Below, piece after piece: positions 17,691 through 26,165 of a DNA stretch of 44,834 nucleotides (position 1 is the first letter of the stretch; every line of letters starts with the position of its first letter). Source of the stretch: a bacterium (GTDB lineage Bacteria; Zixibacteria; MSB-5A5; GN15; FEB-12); contig JAUWIB010000050.1 of assembly GCA_030605565.1 (NCBI GenBank), positions 1 to 44,834 of the forward strand. The letters run 5' to 3'. The notes beneath the pieces were generated by a model. The model was not told the origin of the DNA. It did no database searches and saw nothing but the letters and a program-made list of their open reading frames with translations. The translations under genes were made by a program, and so were the position numbers.

Positions 17691-17706
17691 CGCTCTAATT
17701 ATCCCT

Positions 17707-17736
17707 ATTCTACACATTTCCCCCACCGGATGTCAA
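17707..17736 (-). promoter_or_regulatory. Sigma-70-type promoter of the dcw operon
   Basis: On the minus strand there is a consensus -35 TTGACA (17731-17736) and a -10 TAGAAT (17707-17712) separated by 18 nt. The predicted start is close to 17700, giving a leader of roughly 35-40 nt before the mraZ GTG. This is the only strong promoter seen for the 14-gene operon that ends at ftsZ. Confidence 0.75.
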
Positions 17737-18078
17737 GCGAATTCTTCTCCCAAAATAAAAAAACTGCTCGTGTTAACTACAGGCTATTCAAAGAGTAAGG
17801 AATATCACATTTCACCAAGACGTTAAGCCGGTGTTGTGAACCAAGCTTTAGACAAAGACCAGTGCGGTTCAAAAGCCAAAAACTCGGGCTAAATCCTTCA
17901 AATGTTGGGGGTTCGCCAATATAGACGGTGACCTTCGTCGCCCTCCCGAGCCTCCTCCGTTCCTTTATCTATCATCTCGAAGCGACTGAATAACAGCAAA
18001 TTGCACGTATTCGAAAGATTTTCGGGGGTCGAACTGCGCAGAGGGTCGGTCTCTTGCACTATTTGTGGCAGGTTCAGG
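17737..18078. other. Divergent intergenic region between mraZ and the C25 peptidase gene
   Basis: About 340 bases separate the dcw promoter from the start of the secreted peptidase. An A-rich run (CAAAATAAAAAAAC) lies just upstream of the mraZ -35 and may act as an UP-like element for that promoter. No convincing plus-strand promoter, small gene or structured RNA was recognised in the rest. Confidence 0.4.
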
Positions 18079-20409
18079 ATGAAACGAGCGAGCACGTATA
18101 TGAAACTATACATCGAATTATTGGCAACCCTAATAATCCTGGCGGCATCGGCCTTGTCCGGCACGGCAACGTTGGAATTCGACACCGATGAGGTTGAGTT
18201 TGATGCCGCTAACGGACAGATTGAATACAGAGGATTTGAGGCTACTTCTGTTGGTCTGGCCTTGACCCTTCCGAGCCGAACGTACTATGTTGCGCTCGGC
18301 CCCGGTGAATCGGTGGAATCGGTAAGCTATCAAGTCACCGACTCTGAACCGCTGGGATCTCTTAGCAGAAAAGCTCAGGAACATGACATCCCGACTGGTG
18401 AAATCCAGGTCGGCGGTGTGAACCTCGCGAGCACCTTGGCGGAAAATGAGTTGGGCAGGAAGGCGGTCGAGGTTGCTGACGTCATTCAGATCGATCAGGA
18501 CCGCTATGCCAGTCTGGTGGTTTTTCCGGTGACGGTTGGGACTGATGGTGCTGCACAATTCAACAAAGCCATCACCATCAGGATTGGCCCGGACATCCTG
18601 GCTCCCGAACGGTTGTTGACAGAACTGCCCGGCATCGAGTCCCGCTCCACAGAATCACAGTTCGCCACGCTGTCTGGTGGCGATGCGCCCATAGACTATG
18701 TCATCATCACGTCGCCGGAGTTGGCCATCCCCCTGCAACGGCTGGCCGCTTACAAGAACAGCACCGGATATCGATCTGAGGTGAAGTTTATCGGTGACGT
18801 ACTATCGTCGCAGACCGGCCGCGATGACGCCGAGAAGTTGCGCAACTATCTCGTCCAGTTCTACCTCGATGGCGGTCGGTTTGTGATGCTGGCCGGCGAC
18901 CATACGATCCTTCCTATCCGCTACGCTTATCATCGGGCAGTCGACACGATGCCGAATCTCGGCGTGCAACAGGTGTGCGATCTTTACTTCGCCGATCTGA
19001 CCGGCGAATGGGATCAGGACAACGACAACGTCTGGGGCGAGCGCACCCACGATCAGGCCGACCTGATCCCGGAGCTTTGGGTCGGGCGGCTGCCGTTTAA
19101 CAGTGTCGAACAGTTCGACGCCTACGTCGACAAGCTGATCGCCTACGAGACCGAACCGGGAGGCGATGATCGCAGTTACTTGTCGAAAGCGTTCTTCTTC
19201 TCATCCGATCAGATGCGGGACTACTCAGGCGGCGGTCAGCATGCGCGTATCGCTCTGGCCTACCCCGATCATTTCGACATTGATACCACCAATGGCGTCG
19301 AATTGAATCGCGGCGACGATCCCGACCCACACAATGTCGTTCCCTGCGAACTGGAAGCCGTCTTGTCGGAGGGTTATGGCATCGTCAATATCATCGCTCA
19401 CGGATCCGGGACCCTCTTCGAGGTGCGTACGTCGGAGTACAACCATTTCCCCAAAACTCGGTTCACCACTGACACGACCTCGTCCGCAAACGGTGTTATC
19501 AGTCATCTCGCGCCTAACGGACGCACCTCGTTCTATTACTCGCTGGCCTGCGACAATGGCGCTTTTGACTACGATTATCCGGAACCAACGCCCAACCTCG
19601 TCGTCACCACTTTGGCCTTGCCCGATGCCGGCGCGGTCGCTTTTGTGGCTAATTCACGTTGGGGCTGGGTGGGGTCGAGTCACCTGCTTCAGCGAGCCTT
19701 TTTCGATTCCGCCTTCGCTCACCCGGATCGTCCGGCCGTAGCGGCCATGTACGACTCCAAGCTGCGCTACCACTACGTGCGCGATGTCGTCTACGGTCAG
19801 AACTTCTATGGCGATCCGACGCTGATAATGTACGACGATGTCCCCGGTGAATTGACCGTCGAGGTCTACGCCGAAAACGGAGCCTGGGATATCGACGTTT
19901 CCGCCGGCGGTAAGCCAGTGGCCAACTGCCTCGTCGTTCTCTGCGATACGCTGGGGATGATTGAGCGGGTCAGCACCGACGATCAGGGGCACGTCAGCAT
20001 CATGGCCGACTACGAACCACTCAATAGCTACACAGTTGCGGCCGTCAAGCCCGGTTTCACCATTGAACTCAAAGTCTTCGCGCCGTCGATTGCCGCCGAC
20101 GTCGATGACCGGGTCGATGACAACCTCCCGCGCGACTACGGGCTGTCCCAAAACTATCCCAACCCCTTCAACCCCCTCACCACTATCCGCTTTGACCTGC
20201 CCCGCCGCAGTCAGGTGGATTTGTCCGTCTACAACATCCTGGGGCAGCATACCGCCACCCTCAGCGAAGGTGTGTTGCCGTTCGGCGCCTATGAAGTGAC
20301 ATGGGACGGACGCAACGAGCGCGGGATTGCCGTGGCCAGCGGCGTCTACTTCTACCGCCTCATCGCCGACGGTTTCACTGAAGAGAAAAAGATGGTGCTG
20401 GTGCGCTGA
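18079..20409 (+). CDS. Secreted gingipain-like cysteine peptidase (family C25) with type IX sorting tail
   Basis: This is a predicted exported or cell-surface cysteine peptidase of 776 residues. A signal peptide covers about residues 1-30 (basic start, then LLATLIILAASALSGTA). A propeptide-like beta domain runs to about 200. The C25 catalytic domain follows, with the His of NIIAHGSG (H441) and the Cys of YSLACDNG (C491), the catalytic pair of gingipains and PorU. The last 85 residues (from about 692) begin NYPNPFNPLTTIRFDL and end GVYFYRLIADGFTEEKKMVLVR-like, a type A T9SS sorting domain. The start ATG is weakly SD-preceded, but the signal peptide begins directly after it. It stands alone on the plus strand. 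It could be a cargo protease or, less likely given its length and its own tail, a PorU-like sortase. Confidence 0.88.
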   Translation: MKRASTYMKLYIELLATLIILAASALSGTATLEFDTDEVEFDAANGQIEYRGFEATSVGLALTLPSRTYYVALGPGESVESVSYQVTDSEPLGSLSRKAQEHDIPTGEIQVGGVNLASTLAENELGRKAVEVADVIQIDQDRYASLVVFPVTVGTDGAAQFNKAITIRIGPDILAPERLLTELPGIESRSTESQFATLSGGDAPIDYVIITSPELAIPLQRLAAYKNSTGYRSEVKFIGDVLSSQTGRDDAEKLRNYLVQFYLDGGRFVMLAGDHTILPIRYAYHRAVDTMPNLGVQQVCDLYFADLTGEWDQDNDNVWGERTHDQADLIPELWVGRLPFNSVEQFDAYVDKLIAYETEPGGDDRSYLSKAFFFSSDQMRDYSGGGQHARIALAYPDHFDIDTTNGVELNRGDDPDPHNVVPCELEAVLSEGYGIVNIIAHGSGTLFEVRTSEYNHFPKTRFTTDTTSSANGVISHLAPNGRTSFYYSLACDNGAFDYDYPEPTPNLVVTTLALPDAGAVAFVANSRWGWVGSSHLLQRAFFDSAFAHPDRPAVAAMYDSKLRYHYVRDVVYGQNFYGDPTLIMYDDVPGELTVEVYAENGAWDIDVSAGGKPVANCLVVLCDTLGMIERVSTDDQGHVSIMADYEPLNSYTVAAVKPGFTIELKVFAPSIAADVDDRVDDNLPRDYGLSQNYPNPFNPLTTIRFDLPRRSQVDLSVYNILGQHTATLSEGVLPFGAYEVTWDGRNERGIAVASGVYFYRLIADGFTEEKKMVLVR

Positions 20410-20475
20410 GTGCGCGCTGGGTTCTTTGCCGTTGTCGCAGACTGACCACTGTTGGTATCATCTCGTGAATCAGCC

Positions 20476-20550
20476 TTGGAAAGGCGATGACCATCGCCAA
20501 CAAGGTTCGCTATTCTCCTTTACACCACTATCGCCCCATAGTAACTTCAG
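20476..20550. repeat. 75-bp perfect direct repeat, copy 1
   Basis: This copy is identical over 75 bases to 20965-21039. It contains the palindrome GGCGATG-AC-CATCGCC and, with one flanking base pair set, an outer CCTTG/CAAGG stem. It lies 66 bases past the C25 peptidase stop and could also act as its transcription end, as TTCGCTATTCTCCTTT follows the hairpin. Confidence 0.9.
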
Positions 20551-20964
20551 TAAACCGTAGGTCGAAACCCCTGACCCGAAGGGGTCGCGAAGCGAGGTTT
20601 CGACATCGGCGCAGCCGATTCCTTACTTCACCCCTCACAAAAACATCACCATTCTCCCCTAAAACGCGCCTGCACAGTCGTTAGGGAAAGGACCAGGTTC
20701 TTGTACCATGAAATGCGCCTCGACCGACAACTTTCCCACGCCCGGCCTTCTGTGGGAAATTGTAGGGCAGAACCGCTTCTGCCGAAGGTCCGCCTTACGA
20801 GGGTTCTGCCGCTTCCCGATGGCGGAGCCGCATATGGGTTTCCACCCTACAAGACTCCCAGCTTGTGCAGGCGTCGGAATCACCACCGATTCTATTATCC
20901 CAAATCAAGAATACACAAAACGAACCCATTTTCACTCCGGCTGGGTAGCCGTCGCAAACCTTGT
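20551..20964. other. Repeat-rich non-coding spacer with several inverted repeats
   Basis: No conserved coding frame is seen here. Inverted repeats are: GTCGAAACC (20561-20569) with GGTTTCGAC (20596-20604); ATCGGC-GCA-GCCGAT (20605-20619); and GGCAGAACC (20766-20774) with GGTTCTGCC (20802-20810). Base composition and the CCCTACAAGAC-type phrase resemble the dispersed repeats at 33.4-33.8 kb. Together with the two 75-bp repeat copies, this fills the 677-bp gap between the C25 peptidase and asparagine-synthetase-like genes. Confidence 0.6.
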
Positions 20965-21039
20965 TTGGAAAGGCGATGACCATCGCCAACAAGGTTCGCT
21001 ATTCTCCTTTACACCACTATCGCCCCATAGTAACTTCAG
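20965..21039. repeat. 75-bp perfect direct repeat, copy 2
   Basis: This is the second copy of the 75-bp unit, 489 bases from the first. Here the palindromic core GGCGATG-AC-CATCGCC is enclosed by AACCTTGTT and AACAAGGTT, so the whole can fold as a long hairpin with a 6-nt bulge on one side. It ends 47 bases before the start of the asparagine-synthetase-like gene. An open frame runs through it, but that frame is not conserved protein. Confidence 0.9.
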
Positions 21040-21070
21040 AGCGCTGTTCGCAGTGGAAGAGTACTTTCCA

Positions 21071-21086
21071 ATCGGAGGACCGATCG
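21071..21086 (+). promoter_or_regulatory. Ribosome binding site within a small hairpin
   Basis: ATCGG (21071-21075) pairs with CCGAT (21080-21084) around an AGGA tetraloop. The Shine-Dalgarno GGAGG (21074-21078) is therefore partly in the stem and partly in the loop, 8 nt before the GTG start. This decides the start of the downstream gene and might weaken its translation. The stem is only 5 bp, so the effect is uncertain. Confidence 0.5.
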
Positions 21087-22898
21087 GTGCCGGGTATTCA
21101 TTTCGTACATGGTCATCAAGCGCGAAACGGCGCGCCAACGTTCAAGGCGATGCTGAGTGAACTGCTGCACGATGAGCAGTATCGTGCGGAGGTTCTTTAT
21201 TCGGATGAGTTGGTCAGCTTAGGAACCACTCGTTACCCCGAGTACCCGATAGCCGTCTGGGACGATGCTGACTACTTCATCGTATTGGAGGGAAAGCTGT
21301 ATGGGTTGAACGACAGACAACTGCATGCCGATCTTCGGTCGCTGGGATCCCTTCTTTTTCAGGATGCGTTCGACGCTGTCAAGGACTGGCTGCTTGCTCA
21401 TGACGGCGAATACCTGGTATTGGTTCGTGACAAGCGCACTTCCCAATGGTCCTTGGTCAATGACGCTTTGGGACGGCTGCCGGTGTATTACAGCCGGGTG
21501 GATGGGCTTGAAGTTATTTCGCGTGAGATCAGGTTTGTAGCCGAGAGCCTGCGAACTGTACGCATGGACCGCATGGCGCTGGCGCAGTATTTGTTGCTCG
21601 GTTGTCCGTTGGGAAGGCGCACTACACTGGAGGAAGTTGATTGTCTGGCTCCCGCGACCATGCTACGATTCGGCTTGCCCGGAGGCGGTACCGATCGCAC
21701 CGTGCTCTATCGCCTCAACCTCGAACAAAAAGACCACGCTCTACCACTCGGAGACTATGCCGACCAACTGGTCTCACAGTTTATCCAGGCATGCCGTGAC
21801 AGGACCGAGGATGACGGGAGAGCCGTGGTATCATTAAGCGGTGGCCTCGACTCGCGCTGTGTGGCCGTCGGTCTGAAAAAAGCGGGGCTGAGTTTTCGGA
21901 CTGTGACTTTTGACGATGCTTTGGGAGGTGCGTCGTCGGATGTTGCAGTCGCCCGCGAACTAACCGAGCGACTCGGCTTCGACTGGGAGCTCATCCACCT
22001 GACCAACCCGACCGGGAGAGAGTTAGAGCACTTTCTACGGATGCGGGGCGGCATGAACCATCTGGCTCAGGCGTTTGGTCAACAGTTCCTGGACGAGATC
22101 GCTCGGCGATACGGTCGGGACATCATTTTCCTCTCGGGCGACGGCGGCGATGGCGCCTTGCCCGACATCGTTCCTCCGCGCGAATTCGGCTCCTTAGATG
22201 AAGTGGTGAGGCATTTCATCGTCCGTTATCAACTCTTTCCGACCGGCCTCGTCGAAGAGTTGACGAGAGTATCGATCGATGAGATCATTGACGACTTGAC
22301 TCCCATGGTAGCGGCGTTTCCGGAACAGCGGCTGGAATACAAGTACGTCCACCTCCTCTGGAATGGTCGGAGACAGCGGTGGTTGTACGAGGGAGAAGAG
22401 AGCAACCGGGCGACCTTCTGGTGCTGCGCCCCCTTCTACGGTCTGCCCTTTTTCATGACCGCCTTTAGGTGCCCCGACGAATACAAGAGGACTCACCTGC
22501 TGTACCGTGAATTCCTCAAACGTTTGTCACCGGAGGCGGCTCAGGTGGCAGACGCCAATCGCGGACTGGCAGTTACTTCTGCCGCCTACGAGCGCAAGTT
22601 ACGCCTGATCGGAAGCCTGAACCGGCATCCCCGCATAGCTGCTGTCCTGCGTAAGATATGGCGACCACACTCGTCTTATAACAGTCAGTCGACTATCGTA
22701 AGCTGTATGCAGGATCAGATTAAACACTCGCCGGTCGTTTCAGAGTATATCGATCCCGTGGCGTTCAAGAGACTTCTGGATCATTGCCACAAATACACTC
22801 GCGAGGCGATGGACAATCTGCTCACGGTTACCGCGGCGACCGAAATGCTGACCGGAGCAGAGTGTACGCTTGATCGATATCTGGATGATGAATTCTGA
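21087..22898 (+). CDS. Asparagine-synthetase-like amidotransferase/adenylating enzyme lacking the glutaminase cysteine
   Basis: The protein has 603 residues from the GTG at 21087-21089. The N-terminal half (about 1-200) is like a class II glutaminase (Ntn) domain, with typical YPIAVWDDADYFIVLEGKLY and EYLVLVRDK segments, but the residue after the initiator is Pro. The nucleophile Cys2 is therefore missing and glutamine hydrolysis is not expected. The C-terminal half has the ATP-pyrophosphatase loop SGGLDS (about 251-256) and FLSGDGGDGALPD, so adenylation chemistry is likely. Such proteins occur in surface polysaccharide clusters and, as cyclases, in peptide natural product clusters; here the convergent neighbours are glycosyltransferases. 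The substrate is unknown. It is not a normal asparagine synthetase. Confidence 0.8.
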   Translation: MPGIHFVHGHQARNGAPTFKAMLSELLHDEQYRAEVLYSDELVSLGTTRYPEYPIAVWDDADYFIVLEGKLYGLNDRQLHADLRSLGSLLFQDAFDAVKDWLLAHDGEYLVLVRDKRTSQWSLVNDALGRLPVYYSRVDGLEVISREIRFVAESLRTVRMDRMALAQYLLLGCPLGRRTTLEEVDCLAPATMLRFGLPGGGTDRTVLYRLNLEQKDHALPLGDYADQLVSQFIQACRDRTEDDGRAVVSLSGGLDSRCVAVGLKKAGLSFRTVTFDDALGGASSDVAVARELTERLGFDWELIHLTNPTGRELEHFLRMRGGMNHLAQAFGQQFLDEIARRYGRDIIFLSGDGGDGALPDIVPPREFGSLDEVVRHFIVRYQLFPTGLVEELTRVSIDEIIDDLTPMVAAFPEQRLEYKYVHLLWNGRRQRWLYEGEESNRATFWCCAPFYGLPFFMTAFRCPDEYKRTHLLYREFLKRLSPEAAQVADANRGLAVTSAAYERKLRLIGSLNRHPRIAAVLRKIWRPHSSYNSQSTIVSCMQDQIKHSPVVSEYIDPVAFKRLLDHCHKYTREAMDNLLTVTAATEMLTGAECTLDRYLDDEF

Positions 22899-22921
22899 CA
22901 AGACCGGCGGCGCCGATTCTT

Positions 22922-24169
22922 TCAGAGCGCTTTAGTCAGTTCAGCAAATCGGGCAACCATTGCGGTTGCCGTGAACGGTTGGGCATATGTCGGGCAGGCG
23001 GTAATCGACAGTTCGCCGGACAGATGCTCCTGCATAAGGTCGCCAACGAAATCCACGGCTTTTTCGACACTGCCGGCATCGGAGGGATCGAAGATACAGG
23101 CATTACCCGATTCCTCCAACAGATCGGCTACGACGCTGCCCGGCGGCAGGGCGGCCAGGATCGGACGACCGGAGGCGAACAGGTCGAACAAACGAGAGGG
23201 AACGATGCCCCGTTCTTTGGCCGACGCCAGTCCGAAGTAGAAGAGAGACGCTTCGGATAGTATTTCAATCGAGCGACGTCGGTCCTGAAAACCATGCATC
23301 GTGCAGACCTCGGTCAGGGCGTGTTCTTGCAGAAGCGCTCGGAACCAGCCGGTGTCGACTCGTCCCACTTGCAGCAGTCGGATACGCTCAAACAACTCAG
23401 GTGATGCCCTGCGGAGCATCGCGAGCACTCTCAGGAGCGGTTCTATGGGAACGAGTTCATCGAAAGTACCGAGTAGTCCGATGTTTACTGTCGTGCCGTC
23501 CACCGGCGGCTGCCATAATTGCGCCAAGGTGTCATCGTAGCCGTTGAAGATAACCTCGCCGCCGCCAAGGTACTCACTGATAGCCGGGTTGCAGGTCGTG
23601 ACGACGGCGGCCCGATCTTTGATAGTTCCAATAAGTTCCCAGGCTCGCTCCCGGCGCGATTGGTCGGCAAAGACATCTTCAATTTTGTGGCTTATCCAGA
23701 AATCACGAAAGTCGGCAATCCAGGGCAGGCCGGTCTCTCCGTGGATGGCTTGCGCGACGAGATGGCAAGAGATCGGCGGCGACGTGGAGATCATAGCCAT
23801 ATAGTTGTTCTCACGCACCAACCGGCGGGCCAACCTCACCGCTGGAGCGACCCAGCCGATTTTGGGATCGGGAAAGAACAGATTTGATATCCACCCGGCC
23901 CGACGAATGTGGGTTTCACGTACGCGGCGAATCCCGGCCAGGCGCAGTAGTCGTTGGGGATCGCGGCTGCCGGCCCGGTGGATGCGAGTCGTGTCGAGAC
24001 CTTCGAGCAACTCCGGCTCAAAAACGCGATAAGCTACCGGTTTGACCGTGAGGACATCGCACTGGATGCCGTGAGACGGCAGTAGCCGGAAAAGGGAAAG
24101 AGGTCGTCCCACGCCGGCCCCGCCCAGGGGAGGAAAGTAGTAACAGATCAACAGCACTCGTGGTGTCAT
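22922..24169 (-). CDS. Glycosyltransferase, GT-B fold (GT4-like)
   Basis: A predicted cytoplasmic sugar transferase of 415 residues. The N-terminal domain begins VLLICYYFPPLGGAGVGRP, the acceptor-side start common in GT4-type enzymes of polysaccharide synthesis. In the C-terminal domain VNIGLLGTFDELVPIEPLL opens the second Rossmann fold, and IVPSRLFDLFASGRPILAALPPGS is the donor-binding loop. The start ATG overlaps the stop of the preceding glycosyltransferase as ATGA, so the two are translated together. It is the last gene of the purM-lnt transcript direction and ends 23 bases from the convergent asparagine-synthetase-like gene. Donor and acceptor sugars cannot be read from sequence. Confidence 0.85.
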   Translation of the reverse strand: MTPRVLLICYYFPPLGGAGVGRPLSLFRLLPSHGIQCDVLTVKPVAYRVFEPELLEGLDTTRIHRAGSRDPQRLLRLAGIRRVRETHIRRAGWISNLFFPDPKIGWVAPAVRLARRLVRENNYMAMISTSPPISCHLVAQAIHGETGLPWIADFRDFWISHKIEDVFADQSRRERAWELIGTIKDRAAVVTTCNPAISEYLGGGEVIFNGYDDTLAQLWQPPVDGTTVNIGLLGTFDELVPIEPLLRVLAMLRRASPELFERIRLLQVGRVDTGWFRALLQEHALTEVCTMHGFQDRRRSIEILSEASLFYFGLASAKERGIVPSRLFDLFASGRPILAALPPGSVVADLLEESGNACIFDPSDAGSVEKAVDFVGDLMQEHLSGELSITACPTYAQPFTATAMVARFAELTKAL

Positions 24170-25227
24170 TGGCGGCTCCGATCAACCAACCGACGCATGA
24201 TGGCTAACTGAGTTGCCACGTTGTCTTCGAAGATGGCGTCTCGCTGCACCTTCTCGAAGTTGCGGCGGCGCAGGTCGGTGAAGCTGTCGTCGCCCCGGAC
24301 AATGTTGGTTATGATAGTGCGCAGAGCATCATCATCGTCCTGCGGAAAGAGTCGTCCATTGTCGTCGGACAGCCATTCCCGAACACCGGGGATGTCGGCC
24401 ACAATCGGCAGCAATCCCAGCGCCATCGCCTCGATCAGCGATGCCGGCGAGGAATCGGAGCGGGAGGCCGACAGGTATACATCGTGCTGGGTCATGAAGG
24501 CCAGGAACTGCTCGCGAGGCATGGCATCATACAAGTTGATACCGCTATCAAGATACGGCGCGACCACATCGCGGAATCGTATACTGTCAGGTCCGAACGA
24601 TGGAAAGGTGAGGCCCACGGTACCGTCGGCAATCAATGGTTGCAGCGTTTGCACGATAAACTCATTGTTGTAGACAGGCGCCTGCGTCCGGGGAACGATG
24701 ATTCGCAGGGGCTTCTGAAAGGAGTAATCATCCTTGTGCAAGTTCAGGAAGCGGCGTTCGATGCCCCAGGGGATGACAGATCGCTCTGTGCCACCCGCGA
24801 GCTTTTCAGCCGCCGACACCAGAAATTCCGAATCGCCGATCACGTAATCAGCAGCCTCAAGGGCGTAGCGCGTTTTCCTTTTGTGCAACCAGGATTTTCG
24901 CGGGACGATGAGGATATCGGAACCCCAGAGGTTGAGCACGATCGGCGGTTGGTTTCCCCGGCGTGCCAGAGCTGCGATGAAACCATAGCCGGACGCAAAA
25001 TGAGGGTTGATCATGTCCGGCTGAAACTGCCTGATCAATCGCCGAAGCTGTGGCACTGCCGAGAGGTAGTGCAGCAACTTGACCGGACCTCGTCCGCTTA
25101 GGTGGTGATATTCCATCGTGCCGTTCTCGAGCGAGGCGGTCAGAACATCGCAGCCCTGAGTGTGAAGCTGCCGGGCGAACCGCTCGGTGTGAAAGGCTCG
25201 GACGTCGGCCAGGAGCAGGACTTTCAT
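24166..25227 (-). CDS. Glycosyltransferase family 4
   Basis: A predicted GT-B glycosyltransferase of 353 residues. It begins MKVLLLADVRAFHTERFA, with HFASGYGFIAALA in the acceptor domain and NLWGSDIL after it. The C-terminal domain shows SASRSDSSPASLIEAMALGLLPIVAD, which contains the E-x7-E type donor motif of GT4 enzymes. The ATG at 25225-25227 is chosen since the conserved N-terminus starts there; a longer frame only overlaps the preceding gene. The SD is weak. It sits between a FemAB/GNAT-like gene and another glycosyltransferase, which suggests a small surface glycan or glycolipid module. The specific product is unknown. Confidence 0.87.
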   Translation of the reverse strand: MKVLLLADVRAFHTERFARQLHTQGCDVLTASLENGTMEYHHLSGRGPVKLLHYLSAVPQLRRLIRQFQPDMINPHFASGYGFIAALARRGNQPPIVLNLWGSDILIVPRKSWLHKRKTRYALEAADYVIGDSEFLVSAAEKLAGGTERSVIPWGIERRFLNLHKDDYSFQKPLRIIVPRTQAPVYNNEFIVQTLQPLIADGTVGLTFPSFGPDSIRFRDVVAPYLDSGINLYDAMPREQFLAFMTQHDVYLSASRSDSSPASLIEAMALGLLPIVADIPGVREWLSDDNGRLFPQDDDDALRTIITNIVRGDDSFTDLRRRNFEKVQRDAIFEDNVATQLAIMRRLVDRSRQ

Positions 25228-25238
25228 ATTCGACTCAT

Positions 25239-26165
25239 TCACAAGAGCCTGCCCAATCCGGATTTGTGGACGTAGCAGTTGTAGGTGTATTCGTAGCCGC
25301 CCCACTTTGCCTTATAGTCGACCAGCCCCGAAGCACCCGGCGGGGAAGCACCCAGACTCAACCTGCGGACGCCGCGTTGTCTCAATTCACCAACCAGTTT
25401 CGACAACATGAGTTGATTGGCCTTGAGAAACGAGAAGGCCTTGTCATAATAGACCTGCCAGTGCAGAGCTGTGTCGCCTTCGATGAAAGTTATGTGGGAA
25501 ACGACAGGCCGACCCTTATGCTCGCACCAGTACCACACGACGCGATCATCCTCGGCGGCAAGCTCCGCAAGAGCGGAGAAAAACTTCGGAGGATAACGCG
25601 GTTTCCTTCCGTGTCGTTGCTCGGTAGCCTGCATCAGTTGCAGGAAACTTTCCATGTGTATAGCAGCGTCCAGTTGTTCTATTGTGGCGCCCTCCCTTTC
25701 CGCTTTACGAATCTCCGACTGCAGCTTGCGGTCCGGCGGTTCCCAGTTTTTATCGAAGATGTCGACAATCGTCGTCCGGCATGGCTGTGCAGCATACGTC
25801 TCCGGAACCTCCATCGGGCCGTGGAAGTCGGTAATGTAGGTTTTGACGTATCCTGCTTTCGCTATCGCCTGTAAGAGAGCGCGGGTCATCTCCTGTCGTG
25901 CGTGGTGGTCGGGTGTCATCGAGAGGATTCGTGAGTAGATGCCATCGGGCATAGACTGAAAACGTTTCAACGGGCGCCGACCGAACTCGACGCCGGGCAG
26001 TAGGGCGACTACCTCGTCATCGGCACGAGCCGCCCAATAAACCGGTGTCCCGCCCATCGTTTCCCAGAGTCGGCCGAACCCAATGGAGCCAAATAACGAA
26101 TCAGCCGTGAGGGTTGTCAGCAGGTCGGTGTTCAGACGTGAGATTGTCAGTCGCGAGACTTCCAT
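25239..26165 (-). CDS. FemAB/GNAT-type acyltransferase-like protein
   Basis: The protein has 308 residues and a two-part GNAT architecture. The second half, with KLQSEIRKAEREGATIE, a helical middle, then PVVSHITFIEGDTALHWQVYY and KANQLMLSKLVGELRQRGVRRLSLGAS, resembles the acetyltransferase/FemAB-related fold (CelD-like) found in polysaccharide and cell wall clusters. ATG at 26163-26165 forms a TGATG junction with the propeller gene, so coupling is likely; a GTG 3 nt earlier is possible. It likely transfers an acyl or aminoacyl group to a sugar or peptide, but neither donor nor acceptor can be named. Its neighbours are two glycosyltransferases. Confidence 0.7.
   Translation of the reverse strand: MEVSRLTISRLNTDLLTTLTADSLFGSIGFGRLWETMGGTPVYWAARADDEVVALLPGVEFGRRPLKRFQSMPDGIYSRILSMTPDHHARQEMTRALLQAIAKAGYVKTYITDFHGPMEVPETYAAQPCRTTIVDIFDKNWEPPDRKLQSEIRKAEREGATIEQLDAAIHMESFLQLMQATEQRHGRKPRYPPKFFSALAELAAEDDRVVWYWCEHKGRPVVSHITFIEGDTALHWQVYYDKAFSFLKANQLMLSKLVGELRQRGVRRLSLGASPPGASGLVDYKAKWGGYEYTYNCYVHKSGLGRLL

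Noticed and set aside
20701-20979. Plus-strand open frame of about 90 codons between the C25 peptidase and asparagine-synthetase-like genes
   Set aside because: It runs through inverted repeats and part of a 75-bp repeat, has no SD, and its protein is low in conserved features; this is repeat shadow.
20961-21086. Longer N-terminus for the asparagine-synthetase-like protein
   Set aside because: The extra 42 codons are translated from the 75-bp repeat. The same repeat occurs where it is non-coding, and the SD-placed GTG at 21087 lies at the start of the Ntn-like domain.
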